Positions 16,462-25,640 of a stretch of DNA of 64,000 bases are shown here, piece by piece. The position numbers were made by a program, and so were the translations under genes. The notes under the pieces are model-generated. The model made no database searches. It was not told where the DNA came from and was given only the letters and a program-made list of their open reading frames with translations. Numbering within the stretch: the first letter of the stretch is position 1; every line of letters begins with the position of its first letter. The stretch is from Kineosporiaceae bacterium SCSIO 59966 (GTDB lineage: Bacteria > Actinomycetota > Actinomycetes > Actinomycetales > SCSIO-59966), in NCBI GenBank assembly GCA_020881835.1, contig CP052876.1, positions 2,356,001 through 2,420,000 of the forward strand. The letters run 5' to 3'.

Positions 16462-17358
16462 TCACCAGCCCTGCGGACCGTCGTCGAGCTCGCTGCCGTA
16501 CCAGTGCTCGACGAGCCGGCGGGCGATGGAGATACCCGACGGCAGCACCACCTGCCCGGCCTGGACCGCGTCGCGCAGCCCGGCCCGGTCGAACCACCGG
16601 GCGTCGGCGATCTCCACGCCGTCGACCCGCACCGTGGGGTCGGTCGCGACCGCCCGAAAACCGATCATGAGGGACGCCGGGAACGGCCACGGCTGGGAGC
16701 CCAGGTACTCGACGTCCCCGACGACGACCCCGACCTCCTCGGCGACCTCCCGGCGTACCGCGGCCTCCAGGGACTCCCCGGGCTCGACGAACCCGGCGAG
16801 GGTGGAGTACCGGTGCTCGGGCCAGGCCGGGCTGCGCCCGAGCAGGATCCGGTCGTCGGCGTCGACGACCGCCATGATCACCGCCGGGTCGGTCCGCGGG
16901 TAGTGGTCGGTGCCGTCGTCCGGGCAGCGGCGCGACCAGCCGCCCTCGGCGGGTTCGGTCGGCGCCCCGCACCGCGGGCAGTGGGTGTGCGTCTCGTGCC
17001 AGCCGAGCAGGGCGACTGCCTCGGTGAGCAGACCGACCTGCGCGTCGTCGAGGACCGCGCCGAGGCGGCGCAGGCCGACCCAGTCCGGACCCGGCTCGGC
17101 GCGCACGGCCAGGTAGCCGGTGCCGTCGGCGTCGCGGCCGAGGAACACCCGCAGCGCGTCGTCCGGGACGTCGCCCGGGCCGACGAGGTCGAGGGCCAGC
17201 CCGCCGTCCCGTTCGCGCACGGGAGTGCGCCCGTGGCCCACCCGCAGCACCCGGGTGGCCGGGTCGGCCAGCAGCCGGTCGATGAGGCCGGGGTCGCTGC
17301 GCAGCAGGGCGGCCCGGTCGGTGGCGGCACGGCCCAGCGCGAGGTGCTCCAGCGGCAT
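16462..17358 (-). CDS. nudC: NAD(H) pyrophosphatase NudC
   Basis: A 298-residue Nudix enzyme that hydrolyses NADH/NAD+ to NMN(H) and AMP; in E. coli it also removes NAD caps from RNA. The Nudix box is GFVEPGESLEAAVRREVAEE (about residues 187-206), and the diagnostic SQPWPFPASLM follows. A zinc-ribbon segment precedes it (CPRCGAPTEP...RRCPDDG), but the fourth Cys of the usual set is replaced by Asp. ATG 17358 is chosen over a longer GTG frame because a TACGGT box lies seven bases before it. The place beside mycoredoxin matches M. tuberculosis. Confidence 0.92.
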   Translation of the reverse strand: MPLEHLALGRAATDRAALLRSDPGLIDRLLADPATRVLRVGHGRTPVRERDGGLALDLVGPGDVPDDALRVFLGRDADGTGYLAVRAEPGPDWVGLRRLGAVLDDAQVGLLTEAVALLGWHETHTHCPRCGAPTEPAEGGWSRRCPDDGTDHYPRTDPAVIMAVVDADDRILLGRSPAWPEHRYSTLAGFVEPGESLEAAVRREVAEEVGVVVGDVEYLGSQPWPFPASLMIGFRAVATDPTVRVDGVEIADARWFDRAGLRDAVQAGQVVLPSGISIARRLVEHWYGSELDDGPQGW

Positions 17359-17365
17359 GCCGCTC

Positions 17366-17371
17366 ACCGTA
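17366..17371 (-). promoter_or_regulatory. -10 box of nudC, leaderless type
   Basis: TACGGT on the minus strand lies seven bases before the nudC ATG. A second TACGGT faces the other way at 17440-17445 for the divergent phosphotransferase gene. Confidence 0.55.
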
Positions 17372-17439
17372 GGCGGGGCCACCCGACCCGGCGACACGCG
17401 CCGGGTCTGCCCCGGACCGCGTCAACGGCCCGGGCGCCC

Positions 17440-17445
17440 TACGGT
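17440..17445 (+). promoter_or_regulatory. -10 box of the phosphotransferase gene, leaderless type
   Basis: TACGGT ends six bases before GTG 17452, in the divergent nudC/phosphotransferase gap. Confidence 0.5.
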
Positions 17446-17451
17446 TGCCCC

Positions 17452-18372
17452 GTGCCCAGGTCCGCCTACGTCCTCGCCGCGCTGGCGACCGCCGCGGTGC
17501 CCGGCCTGAAGCCGGTGGCCGTCCGGGAGCCGGAGGTGCCCGGTCAGGCGTTCGACGTCGCCGTGGTCGAGGACGACCGTCACCGTCGCTGGGTGGTGCG
17601 GTGCCCGCGGCGGGCCGCCGCCGGGGCGGCGCTGGAGTCCGAGCTGCGGCTGCTCGCCGGGCTCGCCGACCGGTCCCGCAGCGGGCTGGCGTTCGCGGTA
17701 CCCGAGCCGGCCGGGTCGGTGGCGCTGCCGGAGGGCGGCCGCGCGGTCGTGCACCCCTACCTGGACGGCGCCCCGCTGCACCCCGGTGAGCTGCGCCCCG
17801 GACCGGGTCTGGCGGCCGCCCTCGGCCGGGCCCTGGCCAGCCTGCACGACGTCCCCCACGCGATCGTCGAGGAGGCCGGCCTGCCGGTGTACGAGGCCGG
17901 GGAGTACCGCGAGCGCCGGCTGGCCGAGGTGGACCGGGCCGCGCAGACCGGGCACGTGCCGGCGCGGCTGCTGACCCGGTGGGAGAAGGTCCTCGAGGAC
18001 GTCGGCCGCTGGCGGTTCCACCCCTCGGTGGTGCACGGGGACCTCGTCGCCGAGCACGTCCTCGTCGTCGACGACGCGGTCGTCGGCATGCTGGACTGGG
18101 CGGAGGCGAAGGTCGCCGACCCCGCCGACGACCTGGCCTGGCTGGCGGTCGGCGCGGACGCCGACGCCCTCGACTCGGTCCTCGAGGCCTACAGCGTGGC
18201 CCGCCGCGAGCAGCCGGACCGGCACCTCACCACCCGTGCCCGGCTCGCCGGGGAGCTGGCGCTGACCCGGTGGCTGCTGCACGGGGTGACGACCGACGAC
18301 GCCGCGGTCGTCGACGACGCCGTGCAGATGCTGCGCGACCTCGACGCCGACGTCGGCGAGGAGCCCCTCTGA
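17452..18372 (+). CDS. Aminoglycoside/macrolide phosphotransferase-fold kinase
   Basis: A 306-residue protein with the APH kinase fold. The catalytic loop is VVHGDLVAEHVLV (about residues 193-205), with His where aminoglycoside kinases have Asn, as in macrolide 2'-phosphotransferases. The metal motif is MLDWAEAKVADPADDLAWL (about 213-231). Family members phosphorylate antibiotics or small metabolites. In actinobacteria this gene regularly sits between nudC and adnAB, so a housekeeping substrate is as likely as resistance. GTG 17452 is supported by the leaderless -10 box. Its TGA overlaps the next gene. Confidence 0.8.
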   Translation: MPRSAYVLAALATAAVPGLKPVAVREPEVPGQAFDVAVVEDDRHRRWVVRCPRRAAAGAALESELRLLAGLADRSRSGLAFAVPEPAGSVALPEGGRAVVHPYLDGAPLHPGELRPGPGLAAALGRALASLHDVPHAIVEEAGLPVYEAGEYRERRLAEVDRAAQTGHVPARLLTRWEKVLEDVGRWRFHPSVVHGDLVAEHVLVVDDAVVGMLDWAEAKVADPADDLAWLAVGADADALDSVLEAYSVARREQPDRHLTTRARLAGELALTRWLLHGVTTDDAAVVDDAVQMLRDLDADVGEEPL

Positions 18373-19205
18373 GCCGGGTCCGGGTCGCGACCCTCAACCT
18401 CGCCTCGGGCCGCTCCGGACCCGGGCACCTGCCCGCCGACCGGCTCGCCGCGGCCCTGACCGGCCTGGACGTCGACGTGCTCGCCGTCCAGGAGGTGGAC
18501 GTCGCGCAGGACCGCTCGCACGGCGTGGACCAGGCCGCGGTCGCCGCGGCGGCTCTCGGCGCGGCGCACTGGCGGTTCGCGCCGACGCTCGCCGGGACGC
18601 CGGGGCCGCTGCGCGGCTGGCACCGGGTGCTGCCGGACGCCGACCTGCCGGCGGGGCGCCCCGGGTACGGGATCGCGGTGCTGAGCCGGCTACCGGTGCG
18701 CCAGTGGCAGGTCGAGCACCTCGGCCACGGCCGCGGCCGGTTGCCGGTGCGGGCACCGGACCCGCGCACCGGTGAACCCCGCACCTGGTGGGTGCCCGAC
18801 GAGCCGCGCACGGCGCTGGCGGCCGTGCTGGACGAGCTGACCGTGGTGAGCACCCACCTGTCGTTCTCCCCGGCCACGGCGGTGCGCCAGCTGGCCCGGC
18901 TGCGCCGTTGGTGCGCGACGCTGCCCGGCCCGGTCGTCGTCGCCGGCGACCTCAACCTGCCCGGACCGGTCGTCGAGCGGGTCCTGCGCGGGCGGCGGCT
19001 CGCCACCGGGGCGAGCTACCCGGCCCACGACCCCCGAGTGCAGCTGGACCACCTCGTCGGCCCGGTCGGTGGGTCAGCGTCACTGCCGGGCGCCGGCGGC
19101 CCCGAGGCACTCCAGGTCAGCGGCACCGTGGTCCGCCGGCTCGACGTCGGGGACCACCGGCTGGTCGCCGCCACCCTCGACCTACCCGGCGGCGGCGTCC
19201 GGTAG
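18369..19205 (+). CDS. Endonuclease/exonuclease/phosphatase-fold hydrolase
   Basis: A protein of about 278 residues with the EEP fold. Motifs are ATLNLASGR at the start, DVLAVQEVDVAQDRS (catalytic Glu, about residue 41), VVSTHLSF, VVAGDLNLPG (about 198) and GDHRLVAATL (terminal catalytic His). It could act on nucleic acid, phospholipid or phosphoinositide-like substrates. The frame has no ATG, GTG or TTG before the first motif. The best start is CTG 18369, which overlaps the upstream stop (CTGA) and has GAGGAG five bases in front. Its 3' end overlaps adnB by 24 bases. Confidence 0.8.
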   Translation: MSRVRVATLNLASGRSGPGHLPADRLAAALTGLDVDVLAVQEVDVAQDRSHGVDQAAVAAAALGAAHWRFAPTLAGTPGPLRGWHRVLPDADLPAGRPGYGIAVLSRLPVRQWQVEHLGHGRGRLPVRAPDPRTGEPRTWWVPDEPRTALAAVLDELTVVSTHLSFSPATAVRQLARLRRWCATLPGPVVVAGDLNLPGPVVERVLRGRRLATGASYPAHDPRVQLDHLVGPVGGSASLPGAGGPEALQVSGTVVRRLDVGDHRLVAATLDLPGGGVR

Positions 19206-22200
19206 GTCGAGCACGAGGGCCTCCAGCGCGGCCTCGTCGAGCGGGTCGGCCGGGCGGACCGTCTCCCCGGTGGAGGCGTAGAAGAACGCGGCGGACACCC
19301 GCTCCAGGGGGACGTCCTGCAGCCGGGCCCAGGCCAGCCGGTAGACCGCCAGCTGGACGGCGGCGGCGTGCCGGCGCTGCCCCGTCGGAGGTGAACCGGT
19401 CTTCCAGTCGACGACCTCCCACCCGCCGTCGGCGGTGGTGAAGACGGCGTCGATGCGGCCGCGCACCACGGTGCCGCCGACCGGCGTCTCGACGTCGACC
19501 TCGACGGCGACCGGCATCCGGTCGGCCCACGGCGAGGCCTCGAACGTCGCCTGCAGCGCGGCGAGCTCGGCGTCGGGGGCGGCGTCGTCGTCCCCGGCAC
19601 CCGGCAGCTCGAGGACGTCGACGAGGGTGCCGGCAGCGAAGCGGCGCTCGAGCCAGGCGTGGAAGGCCGTGCCGCGCCGGGCCTGCGGCCGGGGCTCGAC
19701 GGGCATCGGGCGACGGATCGCGGCGGCCAGGGCGGCCGGGTCGGCGGCCAGCTCGACGAGCCGGGACGCCGACAGGTGCGTCGGCAGCGGCACCCCGGCC
19801 GGGCCGGGCCGGTGCAGCGCCTCCCGCTCCTCCAGCAGCCGGTCCACCTCCTGCGCCCATCGCGACCGGCGGTCCGCGGCGGCGCCGGTCGGCTCGTCGG
19901 CGGTGGCCGGGCGAGCGAGGGCCGCGTGCACGGCCGCCGCGGCGGCCTCGAGCTGCTCGCGCCGCGGACCCAGCGGGTCGGTGGGCCACACCGCGCTGAG
20001 CGGCTCGGCCAGGCGGGGGTTGTCCCCCTCCGGCGGGTCCAGGTCACCGCCGAGGCCGAGCTCGAGGAGGAAGCGGGACGGTGGGCGCGCCGTCGTGCCG
20101 TCGGCCCACCAGGCGCCGCTGAGCAGCAGGAGGGACCGGGCGCGGGTGATCGCGACGTAGGCGAGACGGCGCTCCTCGGCGACGTCGTGGGCGCCGCAGT
20201 CCTGCCGGAAGCGGGTCAGCTCGTCGCGCAGCGCGCGCTGGGTCGCGGCCGAGCGCCACGGCCAGCGCGGCAGTGCGGCGCCGTCCCCGCGCAGGTCGTA
20301 CGGCAGCACGCCGAGGCCGGTCAGCCAGCCGCCGGAGGCGTCCGGTGCGGCCGCGCCGGCTGTCACCCGCACGGCGGGGAAGGTGCCCTCGGACATCCCG
20401 GGGACGGCGACGACGTCCCACTCCAGTCCCTTGGCGGCGTGCACCGTCAGCAGCTGGACGGCGGTCCGGCTGGGCTCCACGTCGCCGGGGGCGTCGACGG
20501 GTTCGGCGTCGGTCTCACCCGGCTGCAGTCCCCGCTCCCGGGTGTCGGCGGCCTCCAGCCAGGCGAGAAAGGCGCCGAGCGTGGGGCGGTCGGCGCCGTC
20601 GGCGAAGGACGCGGCGACGTCGGCGAAGGCGTCGAGGTGGGCCCGCGCGGCGCCGGGGGCCACCCCGGGTCGGGCGGCCACCTCGACGTCGAGGAGCAGG
20701 GCTCGCTCCGCCTCGGCGACGAGGTCCGGCAGCGGGAGCCCGGTCCGGCCGCGCAGCTGCCGCAGGACGGCGGCCAGCCGGGCGAGCCGGGCCCGGCCCT
20801 CGGCGGAGAAGCCCCGCCCGTGCCGGCCGACCCACCCGGGCGGGGGCAGCGTGTCGAGGGCCTCGACGACGCTGCGGTCCTCGGCCGCCTCCTGGGGGAC
20901 CCCAGGAACCTGTGCGGCGAGGCCGCGGGCGAGTTGCGCGAGCGTCTCGAGGTCCCGCGGGCCGATCTGCCACCCGGGACCGGTGAGCAGGCGCATGAGG
21001 GCGTCGCCGCGGTGCGGGTCGTGGACCACCTGGAGAGCGGCGACGAGGTCGACGACCTCGGGCCGGCTCAGCAGGCCACCCAGCCCGACCACCTCGACGG
21101 GCAGGTCCTGGGCGCGCAGGGCGGCCTCCAGCGCCTCGAACTGGGACCGCTTGCGGCACAGCACCGCCATCGAGCGACGGACCCCGCCGCGGGCGACGAC
21201 CTCGGTGTCCTGGCGCCACAGCGCGGCGAGGTCCTCGGCGACCGCGGCGGCCTCCTCCTCCACGGTGGCGTGGTAGCGGGTGCGGACCTCACCGGCGCCC
21301 GCGGTGCGGCGCGGGGCCAGCGGCAGCACCTCGACGGTGCTCGCCTCCCGCAGCGGCGCGGAGACGGCGTTGGCGGCGGCGAGGACGGCCCGGTCGTTGC
21401 GCCAGGCGGTGGTGAGCGGCAGCACCGCCGCGGGGCGGCCGGGGGCGGCCGGGAACTGCGCGGGGAACGCGGCGAGGTTGCCGGCGCTGGCACCGCGCCA
21501 GCCGTAGATGGACTGGTGCGGGTCGCCGACGGCGGTCACGGGGTGACCACCGCCGAACAGGTGGCGCAGCAGCTCGAGCTGGGCGTGGCTGGTGTCCTGG
21601 TACTCGTCCAGGAGCACCACCCGGAACCGGGCCCGCTCGCCGGCGCCGACGTCGGGCACGTCACGGGCGATCTGCGCGGCCAGCCGCACCTGGTCGCCGA
21701 AGTCGAGCACCTCGAGCTCGCGCTTGCGCTCCAGGTAGTCGCGCACGAGGGGGACGACGGCGCGCCGGTCGCGCAGGGTGCGCAGGACGGCGGCGACCGG
21801 GGCGTACGGCGCGGCCGGCGGGTCACCGACGTCGTCCCTGGGCAGGGTGGGGACCCGCTCGAGGACCGCGGTGAGGTGGTCGGCCACCTCCTCCGGCTCC
21901 ACGAGGTGCTCGGCGCACTCCGCGGCCAGGGACAGCACGGCGTCCACCACGGTGCCGGGTGCCTTGTCCGGCGCCGGGGACCCGTCCTGCGGACCGTCCC
22001 AAGCCTCGACGACCTCGGTGGCGAGCTGCCAGGCCGCCGCCTCGCCGAGCAGCCGGGAGCCGGGTTCCACGCCGAGGCGCAGGCCGTGGTCGGCGACCAC
22101 GCCGGCGGCGTAGGAGTGGTACGTCGCGACGGTCGGGTCAGCCAGGACCGCTGCCACGTCGTCCGGGTCATCCGCCGGCTCCTGACCCGGGGGCCGGACC

Positions 22201-22475
22201 CCGGCCCGGTGCAGCGCGGCGAGCCGGGCGCGGACCCGGTCGGCGAGCTCGCCGGCGGCCTTGCGGGTGAACGTCAGCCCGAGGACCTCCTCGGGGCGGA
22301 CGTGCCCGTTGGCGACGAGCCACACGACGCGGCCGGACATCGTCTCGGTCTTGCCGGAGCCGGCGCCGGCGACGACCAGCACCGGCTCGAGCGGGGCCTC
22401 GATGACGGCCACCTGCTCGTCCGTCGGCTCCCGCAGGTCCAGCAGCTCGGCGATGCGGCGGGCGGACAGGGTCAC
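19182..22475 (-). CDS. adnB: AdnB, motor-nuclease subunit of the AdnAB double-strand-break resection complex
   Basis: A 1097-residue protein: an N-terminal UvrD-type motor joined to a C-terminal RecB-family nuclease. Walker A AGAGSGKT is at 36-43, DEXX LLDEYQD at about 288, VGDPHQSIYGWRGA follows, and motif VI VAITRARSLLLLSG is near 775. The nuclease has GRIDAV (about 1006) and VVDWKTG (about 1020). In mycobacteria AdnAB is a heterodimer that resects broken DNA ends. The GTG start overlaps the adnA stop by four bases (GTGA), so the two are coupled. Length and order match M. tuberculosis Rv3201c/Rv3202c. Here AdnB has the intact motor. Confidence 0.92.
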   Translation of the reverse strand: MTLSARRIAELLDLREPTDEQVAVIEAPLEPVLVVAGAGSGKTETMSGRVVWLVANGHVRPEEVLGLTFTRKAAGELADRVRARLAALHRAGVRPPGQEPADDPDDVAAVLADPTVATYHSYAAGVVADHGLRLGVEPGSRLLGEAAAWQLATEVVEAWDGPQDGSPAPDKAPGTVVDAVLSLAAECAEHLVEPEEVADHLTAVLERVPTLPRDDVGDPPAAPYAPVAAVLRTLRDRRAVVPLVRDYLERKRELEVLDFGDQVRLAAQIARDVPDVGAGERARFRVVLLDEYQDTSHAQLELLRHLFGGGHPVTAVGDPHQSIYGWRGASAGNLAAFPAQFPAAPGRPAAVLPLTTAWRNDRAVLAAANAVSAPLREASTVEVLPLAPRRTAGAGEVRTRYHATVEEEAAAVAEDLAALWRQDTEVVARGGVRRSMAVLCRKRSQFEALEAALRAQDLPVEVVGLGGLLSRPEVVDLVAALQVVHDPHRGDALMRLLTGPGWQIGPRDLETLAQLARGLAAQVPGVPQEAAEDRSVVEALDTLPPPGWVGRHGRGFSAEGRARLARLAAVLRQLRGRTGLPLPDLVAEAERALLLDVEVAARPGVAPGAARAHLDAFADVAASFADGADRPTLGAFLAWLEAADTRERGLQPGETDAEPVDAPGDVEPSRTAVQLLTVHAAKGLEWDVVAVPGMSEGTFPAVRVTAGAAAPDASGGWLTGLGVLPYDLRGDGAALPRWPWRSAATQRALRDELTRFRQDCGAHDVAEERRLAYVAITRARSLLLLSGAWWADGTTARPPSRFLLELGLGGDLDPPEGDNPRLAEPLSAVWPTDPLGPRREQLEAAAAAVHAALARPATADEPTGAAADRRSRWAQEVDRLLEEREALHRPGPAGVPLPTHLSASRLVELAADPAALAAAIRRPMPVEPRPQARRGTAFHAWLERRFAAGTLVDVLELPGAGDDDAAPDAELAALQATFEASPWADRMPVAVEVDVETPVGGTVVRGRIDAVFTTADGGWEVVDWKTGSPPTGQRRHAAAVQLAVYRLAWARLQDVPLERVSAAFFYASTGETVRPADPLDEAALEALVLDLPDAAAG

Positions 22476-25400
22476 CGGACCACCTGGCCGCCACGCGGGT
22501 GCACCGGGCAGGAGCGCTGCACCGGGCAGACCCGGCAGTGCTGGCCGCGCACCGCGGTGAACTGGGCCCCCGCCATGCCGTCGGCCGTCGCGGCGAGCAG
22601 GTCGTGCGCCCAGTCCGGGTCCGGTGCCTCGGCCAGCGGGGGCTGCTGCTGCACCTTGGGCTTCTTGCCGGTCCCGAGCTGGACCAGCGCGGCACCACCG
22701 ACCTCGCGCGGGCCCTCGGGGTCGACGGCGGCCTGGCCGACGGCGGTCTGGCCGACGGCGACCTGGTAGACGCCGAGCTGGGGGTGGGCCGCGATCTCCT
22801 CGTCCTTGGGGCAGGTCCGACCGGTCTTGAGGTCGACGACGACGAGCCGACCGTCGGCGTCGCGCTCGAGCCGGTCGATGCGACCGACCACCCGGGCCCG
22901 GCCGACGACGGCGTCGACGTCCTGCTCCACGGCGACGAGCTCCCGGCCGGCGGACCGGACGTAGGCGACGTACCGCTCGAGCATCGCGTGGGCGCGGCGA
23001 CGCTCCCGCTCCCCGGCCCAGCCGCGGGGCGGGTCGATACCCGGCCACAGCTCGTCCAGCCGCGCGGTGAGCCGGTCGAGGTCGGCGTCCGGCTGCTCGG
23101 CGACGACCTCGTGGACGAGGGTGCCGACCCCCTGGGAAGTGCTGTCGCCGGCCGTGCCGCCGCTGGTCTCCAGCAACCAGCGCAGGCCGCAGCGGGTGAA
23201 CGCCTCCACCCGGGAGGGGGAGACGACGACCTGCTGGTCCGGGCCGCGCAGCGGGCCGTCGTCGGAGGGACCGGCCAGGCCGTACCAGTCCCGGGGGGCG
23301 GCTCCGGGCACGCCGGCCGCGGCCAGCCGGGCGAGCTGGGCGGCGGCGTCCCGGCCCTGCGGGCTGGCGGGGCCGCGGGCCAGCAGCGTCTGGCGCAGCT
23401 CGGCGACGAGGGCGGGCAGGGTCAGCGCCCGCGGCACCACGGTGAAGGGCCGCTGCCCGGTCCCCTCGGGGGCCGGGGCCACGACGTCGAGGAACGGGGA
23501 GGGGCGCTGGTCCTCGTCGCGCACCGCGGTGACGACGAGCCGGCGCCGGGCCCGGGTGACCGCGACGTGCAGCAGCCGGCGCTCGTCGTCGAGCACCTCC
23601 CGGCGGGCGGCGACGTGGTCGCCGGCGGCGCGGCCGGTCAGCACGTCGACGAGGTCGGGGGCGCCGAGCAGGGACCCTCGCAGCCGGGTGTCCGGCCAGC
23701 CGCCGTCCTGGACCCCGGCGACCACGACGACGTCCCACTCCCGACCGGCCGAGCCCTGGGCGGTGACGAGGGCGACGGCGTCGTCGTCCGGTGCCCGCTC
23801 GGCGAGGGTGTCGGCCGGCACGTCCTGGGCGTCGAGGTGGGCGAGGAAGGCTGCCGGACCGGCGTGCGGGAGGCGGTCGACGAACCGGGCCGCGGCGTCG
23901 AACAGCGCGACGACGGCGTCCAGGTCCCGGTCGGCGCGGGCACCGTCCGGTCCCCCGGCCAGGGCGCGGCGGCGCCACGGGTCGGCGAGGCCCGACGCCT
24001 GCCACAGCGCCCACAGCACGGTCTCGGCGGTGGCGCCGTCCGCGGCGGCCGCGGCCCGGCCGGCGGCCAGCACGGCGGCGACCCGGCGGGCGGGCTCGGC
24101 GACGGCCGGCGGCAGGGACACGACCCGCGCGGGGTCGCCGAGCGCCTCGACGAGCAGCGCGTCGCTGCGCCGGGCGCCGCCGCCGGCGCGCTCCTCGGCG
24201 CGCAGCACCTGGCGCAACCGGCGCAGGCCGAGGGCGTCGGCGCCGCCGAGCGGGGACAGCACGAGGTCGACGGCGGTGTCGGCGTCCAGCGTGCCGGGGT
24301 GCAGGACGGCGCGCAGGGCCAGCCGCAGCGGACGCACCGCGGGCTCGTCCCGCACCGGGACCTCCGCGGCCGGCACCGCGACCGGGACCCCGGCGCCGGC
24401 CAGGGCGCGGCGCAGTCCCCCGGTGCGTCCGGCGCTGCGGACGACCACCGCCATCGCGCGCCACGGCGTCCGGCCGACGAGGTGCTCGTGGCGCAGGACG
24501 CCGGCGACGAACGCCGCCTCCTGGGTGGCCGAGCGCAGCACGTGCCCCTCCACCGTGCCGTCGTGCGGCGCGGGGGCGGGGCGCCGCTGCTCTGCGGTGC
24601 CGGAGGTGCCGATGCCGGCGGCGACCCGGTCGGCTGCGGCGCACAGCGGCCTGCCCGCACGCCACCGGGTGCGCAGCACGACGGCGCCCGCGGGCTGCCC
24701 GTCGGCGCGGCGGTAGCGCCGGGCGGCCTCGGTGACCGCCCGCGGGTCCGCGCCGCGGAAGGACTGGGTGGTGGCGTCGGGGTCGCCGAGCAGGATCAGG
24801 TCGGCGCCCCCGCCGGCGACCTCGTCGAGCAGGCGGCCGGTGGCCTCCGTGGACTCGTGGTGATCGTCCACGGCGACGAGCTGCCAGCGCGAGCGCACCC
24901 GCCGGTTGAGGTCGGGGTCCTCGGCGAGCGCCCGGGCCGCGGTGTCCACGATCGCGGCCGGGTCGAACGCCCCCGGCGAGGACAGAGCGGTCACCTCGAG
25001 GTACTCCTGGAGCACCTGGGCCGCGGCCGGCCAGGCCGGCCGACCGGTAGCGCGCCCCAGATGGACGAGGTCGGCGGGGCCGAGCCCGCGTTCCAGGGCG
25101 CGCATGAGCAGGTCGCGCAGCTCGTCACGGAAACCGCGCAGGCCCAGCGCGGGGCGCACCTCGTCGGGCCAGTCCGGCGGGCGCCCCTGCCCGGCTTCGT
25201 GCCCGGCGAGCAGCTCGGCGAGAATCCGGTCCTGCTCCGGGCCGGACAGCAGCCGCGGCGCCGGCTCCCCGGCGTCCACGGCGAGCCGGTGGAGCAGCGC
25301 GAACGCGAACGAGTGCGGGGTGCGCGCCAGCGGGGACCGCACGGTGCGGGCCAGCCGGGCGCTCACCCGCTCCCGCAGGGCGGCCGCGGCCCGCCGCGTC

Positions 25401-25627
25401 GGGGCCAGCAGCAGCACCGCCTCGGGGTCCACGCCGTCGCGCTCCACCCGGGCGGCGACCGCCTCGACGAGCGTCGTCGTCCGACCGGTGCCGGGGCCAC
25501 CGAGCACGACGAGCGGTCCGCTGCCGCGGCGTGCGTCGACGACCCGGCGCTGCTCGGCGTCCAGGTCGTGCGCCGCGAGCACCGCCGGCGACGTCCGGCG
25601 GACGAGCACCGGCGTGGCGGACGACAT
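22472..25627 (-). CDS. adnA: AdnA, partner subunit of AdnAB with degenerate motor motifs
   Basis: A 1051-residue UvrD-like motor plus RecB-type nuclease. The Walker A reads GGPGTGRTT (residues 43-51) with Arg at the catalytic Lys. The DEXX box is replaced by VDDHHES (about 250-256), so ATP hydrolysis should be weak or absent. The nuclease keeps GRIDRL (about 914) and VVDLKTG (about 926). Cys at about 810 and the cluster CRVCPVQRSC (about 1030-1039) suggest the iron-sulfur nuclease type seen in AddB. ATG 25627 is chosen; the longer frame upstream mirrors the alkyltransferase-like gene. It is the first gene of the adnA-adnB operon. Confidence 0.9.
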   Translation of the reverse strand: MSSATPVLVRRTSPAVLAAHDLDAEQRRVVDARRGSGPLVVLGGPGTGRTTTLVEAVAARVERDGVDPEAVLLLAPTRRAAAALRERVSARLARTVRSPLARTPHSFAFALLHRLAVDAGEPAPRLLSGPEQDRILAELLAGHEAGQGRPPDWPDEVRPALGLRGFRDELRDLLMRALERGLGPADLVHLGRATGRPAWPAAAQVLQEYLEVTALSSPGAFDPAAIVDTAARALAEDPDLNRRVRSRWQLVAVDDHHESTEATGRLLDEVAGGGADLILLGDPDATTQSFRGADPRAVTEAARRYRRADGQPAGAVVLRTRWRAGRPLCAAADRVAAGIGTSGTAEQRRPAPAPHDGTVEGHVLRSATQEAAFVAGVLRHEHLVGRTPWRAMAVVVRSAGRTGGLRRALAGAGVPVAVPAAEVPVRDEPAVRPLRLALRAVLHPGTLDADTAVDLVLSPLGGADALGLRRLRQVLRAEERAGGGARRSDALLVEALGDPARVVSLPPAVAEPARRVAAVLAAGRAAAAADGATAETVLWALWQASGLADPWRRRALAGGPDGARADRDLDAVVALFDAAARFVDRLPHAGPAAFLAHLDAQDVPADTLAERAPDDDAVALVTAQGSAGREWDVVVVAGVQDGGWPDTRLRGSLLGAPDLVDVLTGRAAGDHVAARREVLDDERRLLHVAVTRARRRLVVTAVRDEDQRPSPFLDVVAPAPEGTGQRPFTVVPRALTLPALVAELRQTLLARGPASPQGRDAAAQLARLAAAGVPGAAPRDWYGLAGPSDDGPLRGPDQQVVVSPSRVEAFTRCGLRWLLETSGGTAGDSTSQGVGTLVHEVVAEQPDADLDRLTARLDELWPGIDPPRGWAGERERRRAHAMLERYVAYVRSAGRELVAVEQDVDAVVGRARVVGRIDRLERDADGRLVVVDLKTGRTCPKDEEIAAHPQLGVYQVAVGQTAVGQAAVDPEGPREVGGAALVQLGTGKKPKVQQQPPLAEAPDPDWAHDLLAATADGMAGAQFTAVRGQHCRVCPVQRSCPVHPRGGQVVR

Positions 25628-25640
25628 GCCGCCGATCCCA

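Noticed and set aside
17452-18372. Acquired antibiotic-resistance phosphotransferase
   Set aside because: Composition and neighbours match the core region and the gene is positionally conserved, so resistance cannot be claimed.
22476-24665. N-terminal extension of the AdnB frame beyond GTG 22475
   Set aside because: The extra 730 codons are low-complexity Arg/Ala/Pro sequence out of frame with adnA, and the Walker A lies 36 residues after GTG 22475.
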